Part shown: positions 55,551-64,000 of the stretch, piece by piece
Position numbering within the stretch: position 1 is the first letter of the stretch
Layout of the letters: each line of letters begins with the position of its first letter
Assembly: GCF_000009625.1 (NCBI RefSeq)
Contig: NC_002682.1
Span: 124,001 to 188,000 of the forward strand
Direction of reading: 5' to 3'
Origin: Mesorhizobium japonicum MAFF 303099
GTDB taxonomy: Bacteria > Pseudomonadota > Alphaproteobacteria > Rhizobiales > Rhizobiaceae
DNA length: 64,000 nucleotides
Notes under the pieces: generated by a model
What the model saw: the letters and a program-made list of their open reading frames with translations, nothing else
Database searches by the model: none
Told to the model about the DNA's origin: nothing
Position numbers and translations under genes: made by a program

Positions 55551-58493
55551 TCACCTGCCGCTCGTCAGGAAGGCGCTCTCTATCAGGGGGCGGTTGTGAC
55601 TGAGGTGGGGCTCAACGAGCATGTCCAGATGTCCCCCGACGATTGGCACCACGTTAAGACCGGCAAAGAATTTGCTCCAGCCAAGATCTGATGGAAAGCC
55701 GGTGCGCGGGCACCGAAACAAGGTGGCGATTATTGGCAGCGCGGTTTTCGGTTGCCCGAGCCACTGGCCGAACGCGCGCATCCGCAGGATTTCCTCGAGT
55801 TCGAGACGCAGGATGAATCGTATTCTGGCCAGGGACTTCCATTTCAATCGATCAATGCCGCGAGCGAGCAAGGCTTCGGCACCCAGATTGGCAAATATTT
55901 TCGCCAGCGCCCGTAGCATCATGCGATCAACGGTCACTCTGTGGGTCCGAATGCGCTGTGCAGTGCGGGCAAGAGTTTCACGGACGCTGTGTTGCCCAGG
56001 TCCGATATTGGTGTCCAGGATTCCCAGGAACGTGACCGATCGACCCGCGGCGACAAGCTTGCTGGCAACATCGAAAGCGACGCCGCCGCCAAGCGAATAG
56101 CCGATGAGCTTCACATTGCCTTCAGGCTGGACCTGGCTGATCTGGGCGACAACGGCATCGACCATCCGGGCCATCGGCCCCTGTCCGCTCAACAGGTCGT
56201 TCAGATCTTCGTAGCGCGCCGCAACAACCCGGGCGACATTGCCCATCTCCACCCCGAAGGCCGCGAGGCTTGGCCCGTAGCCGATAGATCCCGGCACAAT
56301 GAACAAAACGGGACGCGGATCGGAGGCTTCAACAAGCGGACCTCTCGCTGTTTCATCGATCGATGCCGCCCTGACGATGTCGGCAAAACTCATGTCGACG
56401 GTGAACGCGTCCAAACTGAGGTCCCGGCCAAGGGCCGTCTCAAGTTCCATCACAAGTTGCAGCAGCTTCAGCGAGTCGCCGCCGGCTTCATCCCAGCGGC
56501 TGCTTCCCGCTCCCTTGCCCTGGAGTATCCTTTCCCAAACGGTCCCGACCGTCTCTTCGACGGCAAGGGAACCCGCTGGCAGCCGGGCGCTCGGAGCGTC
56601 CTGGCTTCCTTTTCGTTCACGCAGCGCGCGATCCAGCTCCCGCAATCTGATTCCATCGACCTTCCCGCCCTGGAGTCGTGGGATTTCGGCAAGACCATGC
56701 AGTCGTGTCGGATGGACGGCGGCGGGCAGCGCTTGTCTGACCAAGTCGCGCAATTCGGGGATGAGATCCCTGCCTGCGTCTTCAGCTGGAACGACAAAGG
56801 CCACCAGTTCATTCGTGTCCGATACAACCGCGACGGCATCCTGCACGCGGGGAGCGCGCCGCAAAACAAGTTCCAGCTCGGCCGGCTCGACGCGCCGCCC
56901 GTTGATCTTTATCTGACGCCCTTTGCGTCCAACGATCCACATCAGACCGGCATCGTCCACTTTGACCAGGTCGCCTGTTGCGAAGACGCGAGTCCGCGGG
57001 GCGGACAGGCTCGCCGGAAGAGGAACATGTCTCCCGCCATCCCAATATCCAAGGGCGGTGTATCTGCTCCTGATCAGCAACTCGCCCTCTAATCCTGGAG
57101 CAGCCTCGCATCCGTTCTCGTCAACGACAGCGAACTCAATGCCAGGCAGGATGAAGCCGACCGGCACGGTTGCACCTTGTTCCCGATAATGTCTTGGCAG
57201 GAACCACTGAGCTCCTGTGGTCTCGGTCGACAGGTAGCTTATCTGGATGAAGCAGGATTCTGGAACAGCGTTGCGGAGGAGGTCGATGTCGGACCAGAGG
57301 ACTCTTTCTCCTCCAACACGAACAATCCGCAGCGAAGAAAACGCGTCGGGCGCAGAGTTGTTCAGCAATACGCGCAGCAAGGTCGGTACGATATAGGCGA
57401 CGGTGACTTTCCATTTCTGGAAATGCTCGCGAGTACTGCGAATGCCTGCCCTTTCGACGTCCAACAGGTATAACGTGGCACCGCAGAGCATCGGGGTCAT
57501 CATTTCGCGGCATCCCGCGATGGTTGCAGGCCCGGTCAGCGGCATGAATACATCATCAGAACCGATATGGCCGGCATTGACGTATTGTTGAACGCGCTGG
57601 AGGAGCGCGCGCTGGCTATTTACAACCCCCTTCGGTGTTCCGGTGCTGCCCGATGTGTAGAGAACGATTGCCGGCGAATCGACGGACGTACCCGATGACA
57701 CAAGGGGGGATTTGTCGGGTGCCGTTTCGGTGACGCCTTGAGACGGATCGATCCATTGCAGCGGTACGGCATCCGGCCAGCCGTCTGGTTGGCCTGTCCC
57801 GGCCCTCACGATTGCCTTCAGGCGTGCGCCCGTCGCGATGGCGGCAAGGCGTGGCAAAGGATCCCTGGGATTGAGTGGCACCGCGGGTCTGCCGGCATGC
57901 ATGGCGGCAAGCATGGCCACCGGGTGCCAGATCGCGTTGCCGAGAAGAAGTCCGACAGCCTCGCCGGGTGAAACCGCATCGGCGATCACGCGGGCGAGGT
58001 TCTGGACAGCATGCAACAATGTCAAGAAAGTCAGCGATGTCATGCCATCACTAAGTGCGATCTTGTCCGGATGCTTTTGGACAACCCGCTGCAGATGCTC
58101 GAACGCCGGCGCATCTGAAAAACTGTCGCTCATTCTTTCAAAAGGATGGCTTGTCGGACCGTCCTTATCAAGGGCGCGCGCTGATGGCTGTCTCCACGTC
58201 GAATGGTCCCGATCGCTATTCCAGGCGATCGCCACGTCCTGTTCTCTCCCTTCACCCGGAATGGATGGCAAGGCATGGGCAGGCGAGCCTTCAGAGCGCC
58301 GATGCTCAAACGCTTCCAAAACGGCCCCCATCTTGCTGACCAGCTTTTGCGTGTCGTACGGGACCGCATCGGCCGCTGCATCGTTAGAATGAATGATGAC
58401 CGTACTATCCTGGCGCGACCGTCCAACCGTGCCCGTTTCCAAATGGCTGATGCGTGACAACGTCACAAACCGAACGACGTTCACGCTAGGCAA
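55551..58493 (-). CDS. NRPS-like adenylation-thiolation-thioesterase protein
   Basis: Up to 980 residues. Adenylation domain about 125-640, with VLYTSGSTGTPKGVVNSQRA, YLSTETTGAQW, ATGDLVKVDDAGLMWIVGRK and GRQIKINGRRVEPAELE (catalytic Lys region). A carrier domain follows with GGDSLKLLQLVMELETALGR (phosphopantetheine Ser), then a thioesterase with IGYSLGGGVAFDVAS (Ser). No condensation domain, so a single amino or aryl acid is activated and released. The start is unsure: TTG 58493, or an internal ATG such as 58331 or 58133. It overlaps the upstream FkbM gene by 13 bp. Confidence 0.88.
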   Translation of the reverse strand: MPSVNVVRFVTLSRISHLETGTVGRSRQDSTVIIHSNDAAADAVPYDTQKLVSKMGAVLEAFEHRRSEGSPAHALPSIPGEGREQDVAIAWNSDRDHSTWRQPSARALDKDGPTSHPFERMSDSFSDAPAFEHLQRVVQKHPDKIALSDGMTSLTFLTLLHAVQNLARVIADAVSPGEAVGLLLGNAIWHPVAMLAAMHAGRPAVPLNPRDPLPRLAAIATGARLKAIVRAGTGQPDGWPDAVPLQWIDPSQGVTETAPDKSPLVSSGTSVDSPAIVLYTSGSTGTPKGVVNSQRALLQRVQQYVNAGHIGSDDVFMPLTGPATIAGCREMMTPMLCGATLYLLDVERAGIRSTREHFQKWKVTVAYIVPTLLRVLLNNSAPDAFSSLRIVRVGGERVLWSDIDLLRNAVPESCFIQISYLSTETTGAQWFLPRHYREQGATVPVGFILPGIEFAVVDENGCEAAPGLEGELLIRSRYTALGYWDGGRHVPLPASLSAPRTRVFATGDLVKVDDAGLMWIVGRKGRQIKINGRRVEPAELELVLRRAPRVQDAVAVVSDTNELVAFVVPAEDAGRDLIPELRDLVRQALPAAVHPTRLHGLAEIPRLQGGKVDGIRLRELDRALRERKGSQDAPSARLPAGSLAVEETVGTVWERILQGKGAGSSRWDEAGGDSLKLLQLVMELETALGRDLSLDAFTVDMSFADIVRAASIDETARGPLVEASDPRPVLFIVPGSIGYGPSLAAFGVEMGNVARVVAARYEDLNDLLSGQGPMARMVDAVVAQISQVQPEGNVKLIGYSLGGGVAFDVASKLVAAGRSVTFLGILDTNIGPGQHSVRETLARTAQRIRTHRVTVDRMMLRALAKIFANLGAEALLARGIDRLKWKSLARIRFILRLELEEILRMRAFGQWLGQPKTALPIIATLFRCPRTGFPSDLGWSKFFAGLNVVPIVGGHLDMLVEPHLSHNRPLIESAFLTSGR

Positions 58494-59380
58494 AAACCGG
58501 TCCGGGCGAGCGCGTCCGGCAGGTCGGACCCGCGAACAGCAATCAAATTCTCAGTAAGTGGGCCTGCCGCTTGCACCGAAACCCGCTCCAATCGTTTCCC
58601 CCTGACATGGAACAGCTCGAATCCCCCCTCGCTCAGGCGATCGTATAGCTCTACCCGCGAACTGCCGGCTCGCCGCAAATTGGGCTCGGAATCTTCAATG
58701 TAAAGACATCGGCAGTTGTGGAGTGTTTGCGCGGCGCCCCGGAGAAGGTCGCACTCAAATCCCTCAACATCGACTTTCAGCAAATCCACGGGCCGTTCGC
58801 CGATGATGGAATCCAGGGTAGCGACCGGAACACGTAGTGCAGAGCCGTTTCGCGGCGAGGCTGCATAGGCGAAGTTCATGTCGTCGCTACGAAAATTGGT
58901 AAAGAACAGCTCGCCGCATTCACTGCCCACGGCGACATTGTGGATCTCGATGGGCAAACCATTGAGGCGGACGTTGCCACGCAGGAAATTGCAGGTGCGC
59001 GGGTGCGCTTCGATAGCGATGGTTCGTCCGGACGACGTAACACGCCGCGCGGCCACGAGGCTGAGCTGGCCCACATTTGCACCCACGTCGACAAAGGTTT
59101 CGCCCGGCCGAAGGTATCCTGCCACGAAATCAGCGTCTTCGGAACGAAAATTCCTGTCCCGCCAGAGTCCTGCGGAGATCGCGCTGGGATAAAAGCGCAT
59201 CCTGTAGCCTGCGGGGAAACTGAAAGTAATCAAGCGACACAATCCGGTCACCCACAGCGCGCGAGACAGCACAAACCTGAATTTGTCAGGCTCTTCGCGG
59301 AGGCGGTCGCCAAAATGGCGGAGCTTGCGCACCACATCTTCTCCATTGTGCGATTGTGGGCCAACGCTGGATATGGCCAA
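58481..59380 (-). CDS. FkbM-family SAM-dependent methyltransferase
   Basis: 299 residues. SAM-binding motif ETFVDVGANVGQLSLVAARR (about 94-113), AIEAHPRTCNFLRGNVRLNG, and the FkbM signature DLLKVDVEGFECDLLRGAA. An O-methyltransferase of sugars or small metabolites. It overlaps the NRPS-like gene downstream, so the methylated product may be the same compound. Divergent from the flippase gene with a 257-bp shared upstream region. Confidence 0.92.
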   Translation of the reverse strand: MAISSVGPQSHNGEDVVRKLRHFGDRLREEPDKFRFVLSRALWVTGLCRLITFSFPAGYRMRFYPSAISAGLWRDRNFRSEDADFVAGYLRPGETFVDVGANVGQLSLVAARRVTSSGRTIAIEAHPRTCNFLRGNVRLNGLPIEIHNVAVGSECGELFFTNFRSDDMNFAYAASPRNGSALRVPVATLDSIIGERPVDLLKVDVEGFECDLLRGAAQTLHNCRCLYIEDSEPNLRRAGSSRVELYDRLSEGGFELFHVRGKRLERVSVQAAGPLTENLIAVRGSDLPDALARTGFCLA

Positions 59381-59637
59381 CGTCAGTCACAATTAATCAA
59401 GACTATGGCCCAAGCTGATTGGGTGTCGGGAGAAGCCACGCAATATTGTCTCCACCTTTGTCGCGCCCGGAGGTAGTTCCTCTCTGGATCAAGTTTTCGG
59501 GACATATGAACGAAAACCTCTGTAGTACTGAAGCTTCCCGATCTGGTCGACATCATACGAATGAATGATTGTGAGGCCCGGAACCGATTATAAGAATCTG
59601 AAAAAGCGAAAGGTCGTTTGCATAGGCGCGATCGCAC

Positions 59638-60987
59638 ATGTCCAGAAACGATTTTCCGACGCCTGGGACGTTCACTATGATCGCGAAAGTAATGGCCGGC
59701 GCAACGCCAAGCCCGATCCGCACCATTATTCGCGTTGCGGGGGGCGTCTCGGCCATGGCGATCATTGGCCAGTTCACTCTGGTCGCTGCCATCCCTCTGC
59801 TGGCTCGACTTTATTCGCCAGCCGATTTCGGTATTTTCACAATCTATCTGTCGATCGTAAATATCCTCGGCTCCATCGCGGCGCTTCGTTTCGAATCCTC
59901 GATCTACGTCGTTGAGAACAAGGTTCGAGGGCAGGTGGCGTTCAAACTCGTTCTCTTGGCTGTCTTCGTCACGTCGGTTACGACCTTGGCGGCTGGATAT
60001 CTGCTGTTGCGCGTCGCGCCGGGGCGGCTCAGCCATCTTGTCTGGCTCGTTCCAATCGGGATGGCCGGCGCGGCCATCGCCGAAGCCATGAGCTGCTGGA
60101 GCCTGCGCTTTGGTTACGTACGCGACTTCGCCATTGGACGCGTGATCCAACCGGCGACCATGGCATTTCTGCAATTGATCTTTGGCGTCGCCCAACTCGG
60201 AGGTGAGGCGATGGCCTATGCACATATCCTCAGCCAGGCAGTGCTCATATTAGTAATCGGCACCCGCATCCTGAGTTGGGAGGATGCGTCTGGCATCGTC
60301 CGAGCCCCGTGGCTGACCGTAGTCGCTGCGGCCAGACGAGAATACAAGTTTCCTTTGTTCGACCTTCCCGCAGCCCTCGCGGGCTTCACAATCATCAACC
60401 TTCCCGCAATTCTCATTGGATCGCTGTTTGGTGCCAGTTTCGCGGGATTTTTCGGAGTCGCCGCGCGCTTCGTGACCGCGCCAATCGCGTTGATCGCAAA
60501 TCCCCTCGGCAATGTTTTTGTTGCTATAGCGAATGAAGGGCGTAACGACCGGAGTCTGCTCGGCACCGCCCGCGGCCTGCTGATTCTCGCGGCCGGCGTG
60601 ATTGCCCTACCAATATTGGGGCTTGGCCTTGCCGCCCCTTATTTTGTCGTTCCACTTTTGGGCGAGCCTTGGATGGTCGCGGGACAGATTATGAGCGCTC
60701 TCGCGTGCATGGGGGCGGCGCAGGCACTGGCGACACCGCTTCAAATGGTCCCGACCATCCTGCGGCGACAGGAGGTGCGGCTTCTGGTTGAGGTGGCCCG
60801 GACGTTGCTTATGTTTGGACCGCTCGCGGTCGGTGTTCACGCCGGCTGGCAACCGTTGCACGTGATTTATCTGATGGCAGCCGGCGGTGCGGTCGGATTT
60901 GCTTTGAGCGCGGCCGCCTCTCTCCTTCTCTTAACTCGCGACGCGCAATCGGATGGAGTGTGCACAACAACAGAGCTGGTTGAATGA
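59638..60987 (+). CDS. Polysaccharide flippase (Wzx/RfbX-type membrane protein)
   Basis: 449 residues with about 12 membrane helices. The start region AGGVSAMAIIGQFTLVAAIP then LLARLYSPADFGIFTIYLSI is the typical opening of oligosaccharide flippases, with FPLFDLPAALAGFTIINLP in the middle. It should translocate lipid-linked sugar units across the inner membrane. The start is ATG 59638 or 59674. Its stop overlaps the next glycosyltransferase gene (ATGA), so the two are co-translated. Confidence 0.9.
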   Translation: MSRNDFPTPGTFTMIAKVMAGATPSPIRTIIRVAGGVSAMAIIGQFTLVAAIPLLARLYSPADFGIFTIYLSIVNILGSIAALRFESSIYVVENKVRGQVAFKLVLLAVFVTSVTTLAAGYLLLRVAPGRLSHLVWLVPIGMAGAAIAEAMSCWSLRFGYVRDFAIGRVIQPATMAFLQLIFGVAQLGGEAMAYAHILSQAVLILVIGTRILSWEDASGIVRAPWLTVVAAARREYKFPLFDLPAALAGFTIINLPAILIGSLFGASFAGFFGVAARFVTAPIALIANPLGNVFVAIANEGRNDRSLLGTARGLLILAAGVIALPILGLGLAAPYFVVPLLGEPWMVAGQIMSALACMGAAQALATPLQMVPTILRRQEVRLLVEVARTLLMFGPLAVGVHAGWQPLHVIYLMAAGGAVGFALSAAASLLLLTRDAQSDGVCTTTELVE

Positions 60988-62003
60988 GGGAGAACAGCAC
61001 GAAGCCACCGCAGCCGCACATATCCGAACCCGCCGATGTTGCGGAAAGCCGTTTCATTTCGGTAGCCATTCCGACTTTCCGTCGGCCGGACACAATTCGT
61101 CGGGCCATCGATAGCGTCTTGCATCAGGACTTTTCGAACTGGGAGCTGATCGTCAGCGACGATGAGGGGCCAGACGGACAGACATGGGCCATGTTGACTG
61201 ACTACGCGCGGGCAGACCCTCGCATCCGCATTGTCGAAAACCGTCGGGGTCGGGGACAAGTGGAAAATACCAATAACGTCATGCTGGCCTGCCGTGGAAG
61301 CTGGATCAAGTTGTTGCATGACGACGATTGGCTGGCGCCAAAAGCGCTGGGGACATTTGCACAGGTGGCTCAACAGTATCCCTCTGCAGCATTCATAACC
61401 TGCGCCACAAATAGAGTCGAAGATGACCGAGTAAAACTCCGTTCGGCTCGTCCCGGTAAGAAGCACGTCACAGTCTGTTCGAGTCAGCAAACCTTGAAGG
61501 ATCTTTATTTGGTCCGCACGACGCGCTCATTTGGGATTATCCCATCATCGTTGTTGGTCAACAGCATCGTTGTTCAAAACGGCTGCCTTATGCGGACATA
61601 CAAGTCTATCACAGCCGGGGTAGATCAACTATTCTTCATCGATCTTGCCCGCCACGGAGACATGGTTATGATTGAAGATGGCTTAATCTTCTACGATGCG
61701 ACGAACCATTCGAGCGTCACTGCTTCTACAACCTTTGATGACGTTGACCGGGAAACCATTGATCTCAAGCATCTGACTTGGAGCCTGATTGAGGATAAGC
61801 ACGAGCTTCCGGATCCGGAGACGATAGCGGGCGCCCTGCAGGTTGCTCGTCTGCGGAGTCGATTCCGCCACCAGCCTTGGGGCTCGACGATCCGCCACGC
61901 ATTGCAAATTTTTCATCCATCGGTCACGAAAGCGGTGAACCAAGACATCTTTGCCCGCGTCCAGGCAGTCTTACGACGTCGGCTTCGACGGACAAATTGG
62001 TGA
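60984..62003 (+). CDS. Family 2 glycosyltransferase
   Basis: 339 residues. GT-A fold: ISVAIPTFRRPDTIRRAIDS then VLHQDFSNWELIVSDDEG (nucleotide-sugar binding), VENTNNVMLACRGSWIKLLH then DDDWLAP (DxD-type metal motif). No membrane helices. It adds a sugar to the repeat unit exported by the flippase upstream. Starts within the stop of the flippase gene. Confidence 0.92.
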   Translation: MRENSTKPPQPHISEPADVAESRFISVAIPTFRRPDTIRRAIDSVLHQDFSNWELIVSDDEGPDGQTWAMLTDYARADPRIRIVENRRGRGQVENTNNVMLACRGSWIKLLHDDDWLAPKALGTFAQVAQQYPSAAFITCATNRVEDDRVKLRSARPGKKHVTVCSSQQTLKDLYLVRTTRSFGIIPSSLLVNSIVVQNGCLMRTYKSITAGVDQLFFIDLARHGDMVMIEDGLIFYDATNHSSVTASTTFDDVDRETIDLKHLTWSLIEDKHELPDPETIAGALQVARLRSRFRHQPWGSTIRHALQIFHPSVTKAVNQDIFARVQAVLRRRLRRTNW

Positions 62004-62097
62004 ATGCTGCGGCCATGCATCCCCCGGCACGCACTCTGCGAGCAGGACACCTAGTGCGTCGTCCGTTCAGGAGATAGCGCTTGCGTCCCGGCGAAAC

Positions 62098-62610
62098 ATG
62101 GTCTTGAAGCTCGTCGCGCCCGTTACCAGACCCGATATGAAAAAAGCAGGCTCATTCGCCAGGGATGAGATCCAACGGCAATTAGATCGATCAGCCGGCT
62201 ACTCTCTTCTTGAAAGGAAATCTGTCGACGAAATCCGGAGGTCGCGGACACGGCAACTGCTGCCGCCTTTGGTTGTGGGTGTTTTCCTGATCGTCCCTTC
62301 GCAAATATACTTATCCCAGTTCAACGCTTTTCCGGACGTGTCATACTGGGAGTTCCGGGAGGCTTCGTGATCTCCGGCCTTCGCCTGGAACACATGTGGT
62401 TCTTCGCCTATCTTTGGAGTTATGTCTTCGTGTGGTCCATCACATGGCCACGGCTTCAGCGATATTGGCCGGGAATATCCTGCGCTTTTGCGTCTTCCCT
62501 CAAAGGAGCAACCCTGTTCGTGGCTCCGATCGTGTTCCTTTCAATCCTTGGACTCTGGATCTACCCAATCGTTGGGGAGACCTCGGTCATCACAAACGAC
62601 CCCCTATGGA
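62098..62610 (+). pseudogene. Acyltransferase-3 family membrane protein, broken
   Basis: Frame 1 contains RRSRTRQLLPPLVVGVFLIV then PSQIYLSQFNAFPDVSYWEF. It ends in TGA, and the next frame starts at once with LRLEHMWFFAYLWSYVFVW and a further membrane stretch. These are consecutive blocks of acyltransferase-3/OpgC-like proteins that normally lie about 30 residues apart on one frame. The N-terminal catalytic His region and the C-terminal half are absent. Degraded polysaccharide-acylation gene. Confidence 0.65.
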
Positions 62611-63097
62611 CACATCCTCTATCGTTGGGCGCGGGGAGGGGATTGAGGCCGACCTTGACTATCTCGATGTCCGGACGGCGGAGCAAGGCGAGGCCGAAAA
62701 GGCCGATGCCTTGTTGGCTGAGCTTGCGGCGACGCCTGCGCAATCCTTGGCGGGCGTCGTTGCCAAACTTGCGGTCATCCTTCGGGAGGCGAGCGACAAC
62801 ACCGACCTTTGCGAATTTCCGCTGCCGCACCTCCGCTCGGCCTTGGCCGATCTGCATCGTCTCACGCATGAAGCGGCAAGCGATCAGCCTGCCTGGTGGC
62901 CCGCCGGCGATCAGTCGATCGGATCACTGTTCGAGCAGCCTGCATCTTCTTTCGCCGCATGGCGCGCTTTCAGCGCGTGGAGCCAAGGCGATGAGGGCGC
63001 CTATCGAGCCTGGGCGGACACATTCAAACACTGCAAGGCGCGAGCCAATAGGCAGCGCACACTTCTAGGGCGATCCTCGCTCGAACGGTCTTGTTAA
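62606..63097 (+). CDS. Hypothetical protein, 163 residues
   Basis: Soluble helical protein, Ala/Leu-rich (ALLAELAATPAQSLAGVVAK, LPHLRSALADLHRLTHEAAS) with a Trp-rich segment (FAAWRAFSAWSQGDEGAYRA). The start near 62606 lies within the end of the acyltransferase remnant and has no ribosome binding site, so the true N-terminus may have been lost at a junction. Not recognised as a named family. Confidence 0.5.
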   Translation: MDTSSIVGRGEGIEADLDYLDVRTAEQGEAEKADALLAELAATPAQSLAGVVAKLAVILREASDNTDLCEFPLPHLRSALADLHRLTHEAASDQPAWWPAGDQSIGSLFEQPASSFAAWRAFSAWSQGDEGAYRAWADTFKHCKARANRQRTLLGRSSLERSC

Positions 63098-63263
63098 GCG
63101 GATCGGTCTCCCTGCTCCGCGATTTTAGAACAGGGTAGTCGTCCGTTCCCGGCATAGCACGCTTGCCCCTCGCCTGACCGACGGGCTTTCGGGAAAGTGG
63201 AACCGATTACCGATGAGCAGCTTCTCTGTCGGAGTGTGTGAGAATCGGACACAGGAGTTGAAC

Positions 63264-63365
63264 ATGGGAAGCACATCGGACAGGATCAAAGGTAACGCCA
63301 ACGAAGTTGCCGCAGCAAGCCCGCGGCGACGCGGGCTTTTCCTTGGAAAAGCGCCATGCGGATAA
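63264..63365 (+). pseudogene. CsbD-like stress protein, truncated after 18 residues
   Basis: ATG 63264 with AGGAG 7 nt upstream. The product begins MGSTSDRIKGNANEVAAAS, the N-terminus of CsbD-family proteins (about 60-70 residues), then reads into PRRRGLFLGKAPCG and stops. The unrelated tail is encoded by a terminator hairpin (63318-63340). The rest of the CsbD helix is missing, so it is a deletion remnant. Confidence 0.65.
63318..63340 (+). terminator. Intrinsic terminator inside the CsbD remnant
   Basis: AGCCCGC (63318-63324), loop GGCGAC, GCGGGCT (63331-63337) followed by TTT. Probably once the terminator of the full gene, brought close by deletion. Confidence 0.6.
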
Positions 63366-63445
63366 TAGCAGCATCAGTGGTTTTCGCGTTGCTGGCAGGA
63401 CTCGCCCACGCTCAAACCTCCGACGACCCAGCCGTCACCGCTTGA
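63356..63445 (+). CDS. Very short exported peptide, 29 residues
   Basis: MRIIAASVVFALLAGLAHAQ then TSDDPAVTA, a signal peptide with a 9-residue mature end. GGAAAAG lies 6 nt upstream of the ATG. It looks like the first 29 residues of a larger secreted protein, so it may be truncated by a premature stop. Role unknown. Confidence 0.4.
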   Translation: MRIIAASVVFALLAGLAHAQTSDDPAVTA

Positions 63446-63500
63446 GGATCAATCAAGACGAGTGAAATCTATTGGCAAGCCCAGAACGGAGGTTGTTGTG

Positions 63501-64000
63501 ATGGGCGGTTCTCATGGTGATGTGTTGACCGAGCGGTCATTCGAGGGGAGCGCTTATAGCGATTACCGATCGAGCCATCAAAAGCCAGGCTACGGCACCG
63601 ATTACGCCGAAACCTTCCGTTCCGGCTACTATGCTGCCTTGTGGTCGCGGATCGAACGCCCCCTGGTGGAAGGCATTCTCAGCCCTCTTGGCGGGCCGGG
63701 TCGCAGCTGCCTCGACTTCGCGTGCGGCACGGGCCGCGTCGCAGCTGTTGCAGGCCCATTGTTCGGTGAGGTCGTTGGCGTCGACGTGTCTCGATCCATG
63801 CTTGCTTGCGCGCGGGTTCCGGGCAACGTCAAGCTGGTGGAAGCCGATCTGACGGTTGCCCCCCTTTCCAGAAGATTCGACGTGGTTACAGCTTTTCGAT
63901 TCTTCTTGAACGCTGAAGACACTCTTAAGCGGGACGCACTGTCGGCCATTCATGAGCATTTGAACGACGGTGGGTTGCTGGTTTCGAACGTCCACATGAA
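63501..64000 (+). CDS. Class I SAM-dependent methyltransferase, C-terminus outside window
   Basis: ATG 63501 with GGAGG 9 nt upstream; open to the window end (about 166 residues). SAM motif I is SCLDFACGTGRVAAVAGPL (about 70-88), followed by VGVDVSRSMLACARV (motif for ribose binding), VEADLTVAPL and the post-motif NDGGLLVSNVHM. Probably a small-molecule or sugar methyltransferase; the substrate cannot be told from the visible part. Confidence 0.85.
   Translation, partial: MGGSHGDVLTERSFEGSAYSDYRSSHQKPGYGTDYAETFRSGYYAALWSRIERPLVEGILSPLGGPGRSCLDFACGTGRVAAVAGPLFGEVVGVDVSRSMLACARVPGNVKLVEADLTVAPLSRRFDVVTAFRFFLNAEDTLKRDALSAIHEHLNDGGLLVSNVHM

Noticed and set aside
59383..60225. 280-codon minus-strand frame opposite the flippase
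   Set aside because: Low-complexity polar translation antisense to a membrane protein; a shadow.
62098..62370. 139/91-residue small gene as an independent protein
   Set aside because: Its C-terminal half matches an acyltransferase segment continued in the next frame, so it is part of a broken gene.

Overview
The window looks like part of a repABC-type plasmid (or plasmid-derived replicon) from a rhizobial alphaproteobacterium, most likely Mesorhizobium or a close relative. The evidence is a RepA/RepB partition pair with parS-like palindromes at the left edge, uniformly GC-rich coding, many rhizobial accessory families, and at least seven exact matches to the alphaproteobacterial general-stress sigma factor (EcfG) promoter, GGAAC-N16/17-CGTT. 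The genus is inferred from family content, not proven. No tRNA, rRNA or CRISPR array was seen.

Layout. (1) 1-2.1 kb: minus-strand repA and the 5' part of repB; repC would lie left of the window. (2) 2.5-34.5 kb: a stress-response and envelope region. It holds a PAS/HWE histidine kinase, a PRC-barrel protein, a DUF892 protein, a NarL-type regulator, many small proteins, two YihY/BrkB membrane proteins, a phospholipase D, a PAP2/diacylglycerol kinase/metallophosphoesterase operon, a KaiC-like ATPase with two histidine kinases, a host-attachment protein, an ATP-dependent DNA ligase and small secreted proteins. Consensus EcfG promoters are concentrated here, so this reads as an accessory general-stress regulon. 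It is mixed with broken genes (HipB-like, GFA, isochorismatase, DUF296, kinase and LolA fragments). (3) 35.1-45.7 kb: a compact plus-strand plasmid module: an ArdC-like antirestriction protein, a large ParB-family protein, a 1,435-residue adenine-methylase/strawberry-notch helicase resembling phage P1 DarB, a Toprim protein, a DUF2493 protein and a 55-residue protein. Four of these genes have hairpins immediately upstream of their ribosome binding sites. A perfect 21-bp inverted repeat sits between the Toprim and DUF2493 genes. (4) 45.8-48.1 kb: a DNA-damage patch with DinB, an intact SRAP (YedK-like) gene and a divergent decayed SRAP copy, sharing a LexA-type box. (5) 48.0-50.9 kb: a CGNR regulator divergent from an EamA exporter, a leaderless truncated binding protein and an IS110 remnant. 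(6) 51.1-63.1 kb: an exopolysaccharide/secondary-metabolite region with a duplicated secreted glycosidase-like gene, an aldo/keto reductase, an NRPS-like A-T-TE protein, an FkbM methyltransferase, a flippase, a GT2 glycosyltransferase, and broken UDP-glucose dehydrogenase and acyltransferase genes. (7) 63.2 kb to the end: truncated small genes and the start of a methyltransferase.

The two most promising regions are the antirestriction/establishment-like module with its structured leaders and large inverted repeat, and the EcfG-type promoter island containing a KaiC-kinase cluster. All family calls come from reading motifs by eye; no database search was run.
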